DNA from: Novipirellula artificiosorum
Lineage (GTDB): Bacteria > Planctomycetota > Planctomycetia > Pirellulales > Pirellulaceae
Direction: 5' to 3'
DNA length: 64,000 nucleotides
Assembly (NCBI RefSeq): GCF_007860135.1
Contig: NZ_SJPV01000008.1
Span: 206,274-270,273, forward strand
A program made the translations under genes and the position numbers. Positions 44,505 to 52,353 of the stretch are shown here, piece after piece (the stretch's first letter is position 1; each line of letters starts with the position of its first letter). The notes beneath the pieces were generated by a model. The model was not told the DNA's origin, ran no database searches, and was given only the letters and a program-made list of their open reading frames with translations.

Positions 44505-46052
44505 TCACGTCATGATCGACGCGAGCGATTTCCCGCTGGCGGATTCGCACTCCGCTTGCTTCAAATCCGACAAGGCCCGCCAGGCAGGGTGGTTGTTGTT
44601 CGGCTGCGATTGGTGAGCAAGCGATAGAATTTCACCGAGATCAATCAAATCAGCGGGGCGAGCCAGCGTCAAGGCATCCCCCTCGCCCGCCCCCTTGGAA
44701 ACACAACGCAGCAACTTGGCTTCGACCAACAGCGTCGACATCTCATGGACCACGCTGCCGCCCAGTCCGAGCCGATCCGCTAATTCCTGGAAATCAACGG
44801 CATCGCCGCTCGAAAACGCCTCGGCGACCTCGACCATGATGGGTAGCATCCAATCCGGATCGCCATGCAGCAGGCCCGATTCCTTCCAATCCTTCTGGCC
44901 AGGACGCCGCCCACGTAGTGTTTGTAGCGTATGAGTCAGGATCAATCCAAATAGGAAAATCCACCACGTCACATAGATCCAAAATAGAAACAACGGGATT
45001 AGGCCTAGCGATCCGTAAAGCGCGGAATAGGGAAGTGCTGTGGCAACGTAGATTTGAAAGATCAGCTTTGCCGCTTCCCACAAGATCGCGCCGATAAACG
45101 AGCCAATCATCGCCGCACGAACTGAAACGTGCGTGTTGGGCATGAGCGCATAGAGCAAAAACAGCAGCACCCAACTGGCAACGACCGACAAGCAATGGCT
45201 TAAGAACACTCGCACATCCGCTCCAATGCCAAATGTTGAAACCCACTCCACCGCCTGCCCCGAAAGATACAAACTGATCGCAAGCAATCCGCTGCCCAGT
45301 GTGATGATCGACCAATGAATCGCAACGCGAATGTGCAGGGGGCGATGCGTGGGAGCTTCAAAGATCAAGTTGAATATCGATTCGGTTGCATTCGCTAAGG
45401 CGATGGCCGCATAGATGAATAGCAGCAAACCGATCACTCCGATCGATGCAAAATCGAGGGAGGCAACTTTGGCCGTCGCTTCCCGCAAGGCACGGCGAAT
45501 GCCAGCACGTGTTTGTTGCCGAGAGGCTTCCTCAACCGACGTTTTGTCGACTTCCTCGTTCGCCACGGTTACGGAATCGGTCGGCACCGATCCCGTGTCG
45601 GCTGGCAACGGTTGGGACGAGATGGGGCGGGATGCCTCGATGGTATCCATCGTCCCTTCCGACGCCGGTTCGCTACCGACTGAGTCGCCGGTGGCCAACT
45701 CCTGCACGATGGGATGGATAGGATGGGTGTATTGAACCGGAATGTCGGGAACGCCAAAGAAGGAATACAGTTCGTCTTCTACTTTTCTTTGGACGTCCTC
45801 CAAGCCGCCCACGATCCGAAACATCACCAACCCCAGCACGACAACGGGGATCAACGAGAAGATGGTTCGGTACGTGAGTTCGGCTGCCATGCCCTCCGCC
45901 CGATGCCGAATGAGCTGACGCCAACAATGCGCCGTCAACTCCCAGGCATAGCGAAGTTGGTGCTGGCGCCGACTCAACTCATCACGAGGTCGCCGGACCG
46001 CGTCGGAAACGTATTTGAAGAAATGTCGCAAACGAAAACCTCGCAATCGCAA
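44505..46052 (-). CDS. YihY/BrkB-family membrane protein with long loop and C-terminal winged-helix-like region
   Basis: The product has 515 residues; the TTG at 46052 is the most upstream start and other nearby TTGs are possible. The core has about six membrane helices and the family sequences ELTYRTIFSLIPVVV and SLGLIPLFLFWIYVTWWIFLFG. Between the first two helices is an added loop of about 100 residues, rich in Ser, Thr, Pro and Glu. After the last helix, about 120 residues include FQELADRLGLGGSVVHEMSTLL, which resembles a winged-helix domain. The family function remains uncertain and has been linked to virulence or transport. It sits 102 bases upstream of floA. Confidence 0.87.
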   Translation of the reverse strand: MRLRGFRLRHFFKYVSDAVRRPRDELSRRQHQLRYAWELTAHCWRQLIRHRAEGMAAELTYRTIFSLIPVVVLGLVMFRIVGGLEDVQRKVEDELYSFFGVPDIPVQYTHPIHPIVQELATGDSVGSEPASEGTMDTIEASRPISSQPLPADTGSVPTDSVTVANEEVDKTSVEEASRQQTRAGIRRALREATAKVASLDFASIGVIGLLLFIYAAIALANATESIFNLIFEAPTHRPLHIRVAIHWSIITLGSGLLAISLYLSGQAVEWVSTFGIGADVRVFLSHCLSVVASWVLLFLLYALMPNTHVSVRAAMIGSFIGAILWEAAKLIFQIYVATALPYSALYGSLGLIPLFLFWIYVTWWIFLFGLILTHTLQTLRGRRPGQKDWKESGLLHGDPDWMLPIMVEVAEAFSSGDAVDFQELADRLGLGGSVVHEMSTLLVEAKLLRCVSKGAGEGDALTLARPADLIDLGEILSLAHQSQPNNNHPAWRALSDLKQAECESASGKSLASIMT

Positions 46053-46378
46053 ACATCGAAAACGTAATCGTACAACGTCCGTTGTAGCAGGGGCTGTCTT
46101 GACGCACGGGCGCCCCGTGGGTGGAAAGTATTGAAACAGAGATTTCGCTTAGAGCGAAGACACACGGTTTGCCGTTCACGCCCGAGCAGTGGTGAAGTCA
46201 ATTAGGCACGGCTATCCAAACGGGGGGGCAAGGAATCGGACGCCGCGACAAGCGTCGGTGTGGTGGGCGGTGGCATCGGTGCCGATTTGGATGCCTTGGA
46301 CGACGGATGCGGAAACGAAAAAAACCCGCGAAACCTAGGTTTCGCGGGTTCTGGTTTGACGCCGATTGGCATTGGAAG
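46053..46378. other. Non-coding region with the tRNA terminator
   Basis: Apart from the terminator at 46318-46350, this 326-base stretch shows no convincing gene. A short plus-strand open frame here overlaps the tRNA and is judged spurious. Confidence 0.5.
46318..46350 (-). terminator. Rho-independent terminator of the tRNA-Glu gene
   Basis: On the minus strand a 13-base perfect stem (AACCCGCGAAACC with its complement, two-base loop) is followed by seven T. It lies about 30 bases after the tRNA 3' end. Confidence 0.88.
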
Positions 46379-46451
<73 letters not shown>

Positions 46452-46794
46452 GTCTATTTTTGCTTCACATCCTGCTCGGAGCCCAACGATTTTGGTGTCG
46501 GCACTGCCTGGCTGTGAGGGACAGTTTTTAGCGAAGAAGTGCTGGTCTCGTCAAGGGTTCGCGTCACGAGGATCGTTGATCTGAGCAAAAAAAAACAGAA
46601 CAACCCAACGCGTCGGGTTCGAGGGCCGCGATTTGCCGTGTTTTGAGGTCTCGTCCGGTTGCTTCCGAAAGATCACCGCGTCGTTCCTCAGGGAAGCAGC
46701 TGGAATCGATACAGCCGCAGCGAGTAGGCGTGAGCGAGCCCAAAAGAGATCAAGCACCCTTACAGAGAGCGGGTAACTTGATCGATTGGAAGGT
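46452..46794. other. Non-coding region between tRNA-Glu and csrA
   Basis: This region carries the probable csrA terminator (46742-46783) and presumably the tRNA promoter. A 68-codon minus-strand open frame (46551-46757) has no family resemblance and is not accepted as a gene. Confidence 0.5.
46742..46783 (-). terminator. Probable terminator of csrA
   Basis: On the minus strand, GATCAAG (46783-46777) pairs with CTTGATC (46754-46748), with an inner ACCC/GGGT pairing, and is followed by TCTTTT. It begins 12 bases after the csrA stop. Confidence 0.6.
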
Positions 46795-46998
46795 TCAAGA
46801 TTCTACTTGAGCGTCTTGCGCATCGCCGGATTCAATACTTCGTTGAATCGCATCATAGACTTCGCGGCGGTGCACCGGCACTTCTCGAGGTGCTTCGACC
46901 CCCAATCGCACTTTGTCCCCGCGTATTTCAACAACAACGATTTTGATATCGTTATTGATGATGATGCTTTCGTTTTTCTTTCGAGATAAAACTAACAT
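46795..46998 (-). CDS. csrA: Carbon storage regulator CsrA
   Basis: The product has 67 residues. MLVLSRKKNESIIINNDIKI and the later VRLGVEAPREVPVHRREVY are the RNA-binding strands of CsrA, including the conserved Arg near residue 44. The dimer binds GGA motifs in mRNA leaders and changes translation or stability. The Shine-Dalgarno area is AGGAAAGGA at about 47007-47015. The last part (ESGDAQDAQVES) is an acidic tail. FliW, the usual antagonist in flagellated bacteria, is not adjacent. Confidence 0.96.
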   Translation of the reverse strand: MLVLSRKKNESIIINNDIKIVVVEIRGDKVRLGVEAPREVPVHRREVYDAIQRSIESGDAQDAQVES

Positions 46999-47015
46999 GT
47001 TTCCAGTCCTTTCCT
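46999..47015 (-). promoter_or_regulatory. csrA leader with three GGA triplets at the ribosome-binding site
   Basis: On the minus strand the leader reads AGGAAAGGACTGGAAAC followed by ATG. GGA triplets end at 47002, 47007 and 47012, exactly five bases apart, and two lie in the Shine-Dalgarno region. CsrA binding at such motifs is known to repress its own translation in other bacteria; here this is inference. Confidence 0.45.
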
Positions 47016-47462
47016 AACCGGCCTTGAATCTCAAACATTTCTTTTGCCTACAGTCCCGGTTTTTTCGGTGGAAGATCGAACTCCCGTCATCACCGCCGTA
47101 GGCCGGTTGTGTCTGCAGGATCGCTCCGTGTAAGCCCGCTTTCCTGACGCAATAAACTCTAAGTCAAAAATGGCTAAGGTCAAGGAAATATGCCTTGACA
47201 AACTCGCTTTTTTGACCTTTGAGGCCCTGTCTCACCACTCAAAATCGCTATTTTCCCTAGCTCTGCCGGAATCCTTGGGCAGGAAAGTTAAAAATACACG
47301 CGTTTTCAAAGGTGCCTTTTTGTCCACACTCGTGATTACATCGAGACACTCGGATTTCAAGAAATCGGAACAAAAGGGGCTTACCCTTCGTCATAGATTC
47401 ATATAGACACCCTTTCACAAGCTCACTTTGGGCGAGCATCCGGTTTTCAAGCGACGGCGACC
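47016..47462. other. Non-coding divergent region between csrA and the DUF2203 gene
   Basis: About 450 bases, visibly richer in A and T than the neighbourhood. A small hairpin (GTCAAGG...CCTTGAC, about 47179-47199) is visible. A 78-codon plus-strand open frame (47170-47406) has no family character. The region may hold two promoters. An RNA gene cannot be excluded but is not supported. Confidence 0.45.
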
Positions 47463-47942
47463 ATGGTCCACGCGATCCACCCTACCGATGATTCTCAGCA
47501 CCGCACCCGCAGTGCTTCGCGGCATTGTTTTACTCCCAACGGTGCGACGGCCATGTTGCCGCTAGTGGGTCGGATTCTTGCCGATGCAGCGAAGCTGAGT
47601 CAATCGATCGAGAACCAGCGACTTCAGCTGAACGGGCTCTACCCTTTTCGCGAGACGATCCCGCGGAACTTCTACGACGACGAGTTGCACGACATTCGCA
47701 GGACGATCGAAGCTAGCGAATCAAGGCTAAAGGCGTGTCATGATGAATTGGCAATGCTGGGGGTGGTGGCACATGTTCCGTTCGACGGCTCTGTCGATTT
47801 CCCTGCCATCGTCAATCGTCAGCCTGTGATGTTGTGTTGGAACCCGAACGACGCTTCGGTAGGATATTGGCATGAAGCCGGAGCTGCGGTGACGCATCGT
47901 CATCGACTGCCGGTAGAGCTGAAATCCAAACCATCCAACTGA
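47463..47942 (+). CDS. DUF2203-family protein
   Basis: The product has 159 residues. ANGATAMLPLVGRILADAA near the start and the C-terminal VDFPAIVNRQPVMLCWNPND...GYWHEAGAAVTHR are the two ends of the DUF2203 family, with a coiled helical part between them. The family is small, cytoplasmic and without known function. A Nudix hydrolase gene follows 51 bases later on the same strand, so the two may be co-transcribed. Confidence 0.85.
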   Translation: MVHAIHPTDDSQHRTRSASRHCFTPNGATAMLPLVGRILADAAKLSQSIENQRLQLNGLYPFRETIPRNFYDDELHDIRRTIEASESRLKACHDELAMLGVVAHVPFDGSVDFPAIVNRQPVMLCWNPNDASVGYWHEAGAAVTHRHRLPVELKSKPSN

Positions 47943-47993
47943 TTCGGCCGGCACGCACACGGTGAGCGGTCGATTGTGGAAACGGGGCTATCG

Positions 47994-48536
47994 ATGAAAC
48001 CAAGCGACAAGGAAGAGCTGCTCTTGACCGGCGCTCGCTTTAATGTTCATGCGATGAACTTGGTCGGCAGCGACGGGAAGACGTACGTGCGCGAAGTGAT
48101 TCGCCATCCTGGTGCGGTCGTGTTGTTGCCGATGCTCGATTGCGACACGGTGGTGATGATCGAGAACCACCGCCCGACCGTTGCGGAAACGTTACTGGAG
48201 CTTCCGGCGGGGACACGCGAGCCAAACGAGGCGGTTGAAATCACTGCTGCTCGAGAATTAGCGGAAGAGACAGGCTATGTTGCTGAAACGTTAACGCTGC
48301 TACACGAATTCTATTCTGCGCCAGGAATTTGTGACGAACGCATGTTCTTGTACGTTGCGACCGGCTTGACTGCGGGCGAAAGCCAACGCGAAGCGACGGA
48401 GCAAATCGAGAATCGAATCGCAGATCGTGACCAGATTCGCAAGTGGATTGCCGAAGGGAGAATCTGTGATGCAAAGACGTTGGTTGGGTTGTATGCGTTT
48501 CTCTACAACCCGCTTTGTCAAACGACCACGCCATAG
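47994..48536 (+). CDS. Nudix hydrolase, ADP-ribose pyrophosphatase-like
   Basis: The product has 180 residues from the ATG at 47994; a GTG 18 bases upstream is possible. The Nudix box is exact: G73 with E79 and then R87-E88-L-A-E91-E92-T-G94, preceded by LLELPAG. The region after the box (FYSAPGICDERMFLYVA) matches ADP-sugar pyrophosphatases. It would hydrolyse ADP-ribose or a related nucleoside diphosphate sugar, using Mg. It ends 12 bases from the stop of the convergent AsmA-like gene. Confidence 0.9.
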   Translation: MKPSDKEELLLTGARFNVHAMNLVGSDGKTYVREVIRHPGAVVLLPMLDCDTVVMIENHRPTVAETLLELPAGTREPNEAVEITAARELAEETGYVAETLTLLHEFYSAPGICDERMFLYVATGLTAGESQREATEQIENRIADRDQIRKWIAEGRICDAKTLVGLYAFLYNPLCQTTTP

Positions 48537-48548
48537 CATGGCGATGTT

Positions 48549-51500
48549 TTAGCGGCCGAACAGTCGCTCAATGCCTTTACCCACTTGCTTCTGCAAGTAG
48601 TTTTCGGCATTGCTTTGGATCGTTTGGATGCCGAGCTGGCTGACGACTTTGCGTACCCCCGAGGAATCCAGGCTTGGCCGCGAGAGAGTTCCGTCGACGG
48701 GCAGCGTCACCGGTTGACCGGCTAAGCCGCGCAAGTCGCTGCCGAGCCAACGCTCATCAAGCGGAATCTGTGCGACAAGATCGAGACGGCCATCGAGCGT
48801 CACATTGCCGCTGGTGACAACATTCGCTCGGTCAATATCAAAGTACATGCGTTTGTGGTTGACGACACCGTGATCCAAAACGAAGTCGACGGTTTGGGCC
48901 GGCATGCGGATCAGCGTGGAGGAGGCTGCGGCGGTCGTTTGTGGAGAAGTGGCTTGTGAAAGCGCCCTCAATTGCTGCATGCCGCCAATGATCTGGCTGC
49001 CCATCGGCCCCGCATCCATCTGCAAAGCTTCAATGTTCAATCGGCCGACGACGCGGCTCTGAGAGGGAGCATCGAAGACGACAATCGCTTCGTCGATTTC
49101 GGCTCCGAGTGTCCCCTCGATGCGGGTTGCTTGGCTCGCCAGTGGCGCAAGGTACTTTAGCCATCGATCGGTCATTTCAGGTGTGACCCGTACCGACTCG
49201 GCAATTCGGCCGGGTTCGATCCGCATCCAAAGCGGGCCGGGCCGATAGTTTACATCTCCTGCGAGGTTCAACTTGCCACGGCCCACCGGAACGGCGGATC
49301 GTGAAACGAACACGGTCGTCTCGGTCAAACGAATCGGAATGGTGGCTTCGCCAAAGTCGACTCCTGCGACCTGACCGGATTGCCATCCCAAATGACCAGA
49401 AATGTCCAACGCGATTTGTCCATCCGGTTTGCGAGAGACGTTGATTTCAATGGGCGTTTCATGCACCCCATACACGTTGAGCGCCACTCCGGCTAAGGGG
49501 CTGACTCGGGTGGCGACTTCATCCATCTTGATCCGCGCCGGCCCTTTCATCGCCAGGCTGCCCTGTTCGGCATTCCATACGGCATGTCCGGATAAGTTTG
49601 TGGCGAACCAATCCGATGCGACTTGTAGCGAATCGGTAACCAGCTTTCCGGTCTTGGGGTCCAGCGCCACAACGCCGTTGACCTTGACGTTCGGCTCCGC
49701 CCAAACGACATGTGATGCCGCAGCGGTATTGCGTTGTGGTCCTTGTTGCATCGCGGGAACAAGGGGGCCCGTTCGCTGAGCCGCCGCACTTGCGGTTGCC
49801 GGCTGAACGATTGCGAACCGTTTCCCGACCAGCTCGGTTTCCACCCGCAGCAGGTGATCCTGTTGGCTGATGATAAACCGTCCATCACAATCGCCCATCA
49901 CCAACCAATTTTCGGAGTCAACTGATTGTCCGCTACGGTATCCAACGGAAGTCATGGTGGGCATCGGTTGCGAGACCATTCGCTTTTTGACACTGCTCTG
50001 AACGCGTTGCAGCATCGCTTTCCAGGCGATTTCAAGGTCGGTGTTTTCGGCGGTCCATTCGCCCTGAACCGCTGCCGAGACCGCGTCCCCCTCGACGGTC
50101 ATCGTTTGGCATTGCAGTTCGGAGGTGATCCAGTTGTAGTCGCCTTCGAATTGCAGCTTCAACCAGGGTTGCCCCAAATCGAGCTCACCATAAGCGATGC
50201 GTGGTTCGGTCAAGTTGACAACGGTTGCCGTCAAGCGACCGTCACCGGAGGCAGAAACATCGGCGCGAGCGTTCATCGTAAATCCGCCATCAAGACCATG
50301 CACTTCAGCGGGCATCCAGGGTGCGAACGTATCCGCCAAGTTCTCGAGTCGTCCCTCGCCTTGGATGCGGATGGGAAATGCCGCGTTCGCATCGGGATCG
50401 AGGATGGCTTGAACCAACTCCGCACGCAGGCTGAGACCAGGACTCGAGAGCGTCGCGTGGGCAACATCGAGCGAATCGAGTCGCGCTGCGTTCCACTTCC
50501 CCACGGCGTCCACTTCAACACGGAGTGATTCTTGTCGCAATTGCTTTCCGCTTGGCATCGCAATCGACAATTCACGTGCGTCTGCGGAGCCAATCAAACG
50601 CCACTCGTTCTGTCCGGACGCAGCCCACTTGATGGTTCCGCGGGCCGATCCGGCCAGCGTCGAATCGGGAATGTCTACCATGGGGCGAAGGGTGTCGGCG
50701 AGACGACCAAAATCAACCTCGATGTCGGTCGATCCGGTTTGGAGGCCTCCTTGGCCGGATGCCGTAGCGAACGAGCTGCTCAGGTTAAACTGTTCTGCGC
50801 GGATTCGCTCGCTGTCACTCGAAACGATCGCGGTCAATTCGAGCGGTGCGACCATCACGGGTTGGCCGTTCGAACGGCCACGAATCGCATCACTTCGTAA
50901 GCTCAATCGACGCCGGCGAAGATGGTCCGAAGGCAACGATTCGATCACGGCGACGATCCGGCCCGAGACGAGTTCGGCTTCACGACGGATCGGCAAGACC
51001 CCCGGCATGGCACGGTCAAAGGACGCCAGATCCAATTCCGCGCTCGCGACGCCTTCGAGGGCATCGAGCCAACGTAGCGGGTTGTTGCTGGCGCCGACCA
51101 GGGTGATGGAGGTTGAGAACGCGCCGTCAAGCTGAATCGAAGCGAAATCCGTTGTAGCGACCAAGCCATTCCCGATCACATAGCTGTCCTTGATTTGCAA
51201 GCGTCCGTCCAATGTGGCCAGTTTGTTTGTCCATTGCTTGCTGCTGGATTGTGGATTGGCGGCGGCAAGGTTTCGAACTTGGAATTGCTTGACCATCGCC
51301 TCGATCTTGCCATCGGCAGCTCCTTGAATCTGGATGCTTCCGGTGGCGTCGCCGGTGAGCTGAGCAGGGATTTGCGCGGCCAAGTCGGTGAAGCGGCGCC
51401 GCAGCAACGAGGAAACCGACAAGGGGAGCGAGTCGGCAACGATCTCGAACTGCCACACCGAATCGGAGGAGGTCACGCCACGTGCCGCGGTATCGAATGC

Positions 51501-52166
51501 GACCGATCCCTGTAGCGATCCTTGACTTCCGCGCGGTTCCGCAAGCACGCCAGCAAAACGGGTTTCAACTTGATTCGCAAGCCATTCCATTTCGGTGCTC
51601 GCCTGAGACAAGATCCAGGTTTCCTTCGTCACCGTGTCGGTTACCGCCATCGTCAGTTCATGGACGTTGACCGTCGCCGTGATCGCCTCACCGCTGCTTG
51701 GCTGATCCCAGAACAGCTTCAGGTCCTGTTCGATCGAGCTCTGGCCGTCCTGAATGCTGCACTGCACGTCAACGCCACGCAGCGATAGAACACCGAGTTC
51801 GCTCCCCGCTTGGTTGACCAAGTCCATGACGGTTAGCTCGGTATCCAGTTCGGCGATACGGATCGTGCTTCCTGCTTGACGGCCGGTCAAGGTCAGGTCA
51901 CTGATCCGCAACGGCGTGATCCAACCCACCCGCAGGGCTCCCACCTCCGCATCCACACCGTATTGAGCGACGACGCCTTCGGCAAGGGATCGGCCGATGG
52001 GGGAATGGCTGATCAGGCTTGGGCCGGCAAGTGCAAGCAAGGCAATCCCAAGCAGGGTGCCGATCCAATAGAGACGCCGTCGCCGACTTTGGTTGTCACG
52101 ACGTTGTCTGGTTTGTTGTCGTTGTGAACGCTCGATGGAATCAAATCGGTAGTCGTCGTTCTTCAC
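48549..52166 (-). CDS. Giant AsmA-like envelope protein
   Basis: The product has 1205 residues from GTG at 52166, where AAGGA (52174-52178) lies seven bases upstream; a GTG at 52172 is too close to that site. A charged cytoplasmic N-terminus with an Arg-rich patch (residues 15-32) leads to one membrane helix (about 33-52). Over 1100 residues of beta-rich, repetitive extracytoplasmic sequence follow, with short GAL/LDG/SGxxG turns. The C-terminus (GTLSRPSLDSSGVRKVV...) resembles the AsmA/TamB-like group. These proteins are thought to form bridges that carry lipids between membranes. The gene follows the secretin-like gene on the same strand beyond a terminator. Confidence 0.75.
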   Translation of the reverse strand: MKNDDYRFDSIERSQRQQTRQRRDNQSRRRRLYWIGTLLGIALLALAGPSLISHSPIGRSLAEGVVAQYGVDAEVGALRVGWITPLRISDLTLTGRQAGSTIRIAELDTELTVMDLVNQAGSELGVLSLRGVDVQCSIQDGQSSIEQDLKLFWDQPSSGEAITATVNVHELTMAVTDTVTKETWILSQASTEMEWLANQVETRFAGVLAEPRGSQGSLQGSVAFDTAARGVTSSDSVWQFEIVADSLPLSVSSLLRRRFTDLAAQIPAQLTGDATGSIQIQGAADGKIEAMVKQFQVRNLAAANPQSSSKQWTNKLATLDGRLQIKDSYVIGNGLVATTDFASIQLDGAFSTSITLVGASNNPLRWLDALEGVASAELDLASFDRAMPGVLPIRREAELVSGRIVAVIESLPSDHLRRRRLSLRSDAIRGRSNGQPVMVAPLELTAIVSSDSERIRAEQFNLSSSFATASGQGGLQTGSTDIEVDFGRLADTLRPMVDIPDSTLAGSARGTIKWAASGQNEWRLIGSADARELSIAMPSGKQLRQESLRVEVDAVGKWNAARLDSLDVAHATLSSPGLSLRAELVQAILDPDANAAFPIRIQGEGRLENLADTFAPWMPAEVHGLDGGFTMNARADVSASGDGRLTATVVNLTEPRIAYGELDLGQPWLKLQFEGDYNWITSELQCQTMTVEGDAVSAAVQGEWTAENTDLEIAWKAMLQRVQSSVKKRMVSQPMPTMTSVGYRSGQSVDSENWLVMGDCDGRFIISQQDHLLRVETELVGKRFAIVQPATASAAAQRTGPLVPAMQQGPQRNTAAASHVVWAEPNVKVNGVVALDPKTGKLVTDSLQVASDWFATNLSGHAVWNAEQGSLAMKGPARIKMDEVATRVSPLAGVALNVYGVHETPIEINVSRKPDGQIALDISGHLGWQSGQVAGVDFGEATIPIRLTETTVFVSRSAVPVGRGKLNLAGDVNYRPGPLWMRIEPGRIAESVRVTPEMTDRWLKYLAPLASQATRIEGTLGAEIDEAIVVFDAPSQSRVVGRLNIEALQMDAGPMGSQIIGGMQQLRALSQATSPQTTAAASSTLIRMPAQTVDFVLDHGVVNHKRMYFDIDRANVVTSGNVTLDGRLDLVAQIPLDERWLGSDLRGLAGQPVTLPVDGTLSRPSLDSSGVRKVVSQLGIQTIQSNAENYLQKQVGKGIERLFGR

Positions 52167-52282
52167 GGTCACATCCTTGCAGCCGATTGCATAGCGAGAG
52201 AAGAGAATCTGGTTGGCAGTCTAGCGAAATTGAGTCGATCTCACCAAGATCGCTTTTTCGCACCCCGGTTGAAGGGTTCCAC

Positions 52283-52320
52283 AAAAAAAGCCCCCGCCAA
52301 GTGAGTCACTGGGCGGGGGC
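52283..52320 (-). terminator. Rho-independent terminator of the secretin-like gene
   Basis: On the minus strand GCCCCCGCC pairs with GGCGGGGGC around a loop of about 13 bases, followed by seven T. It lies 34 bases after the secretin-like stop codon. Confidence 0.9.
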
Positions 52321-52353
52321 CGACGTTTCGTCATGGAGCGAAGAGAGCGTTGC

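Noticed and set aside
46551..46757. A 68-codon minus-strand open frame between tRNA-Glu and csrA
   Set aside because: No ribosome-binding site or family character; it overlaps the probable csrA terminator.
47170..47406. A 78-codon frame and possible CsrA-sequestering RNA in the csrA upstream gap
   Set aside because: The translation has no known motif. GGA triplets in the gap are about as frequent as chance would give, so a CsrB-like RNA is not supported.
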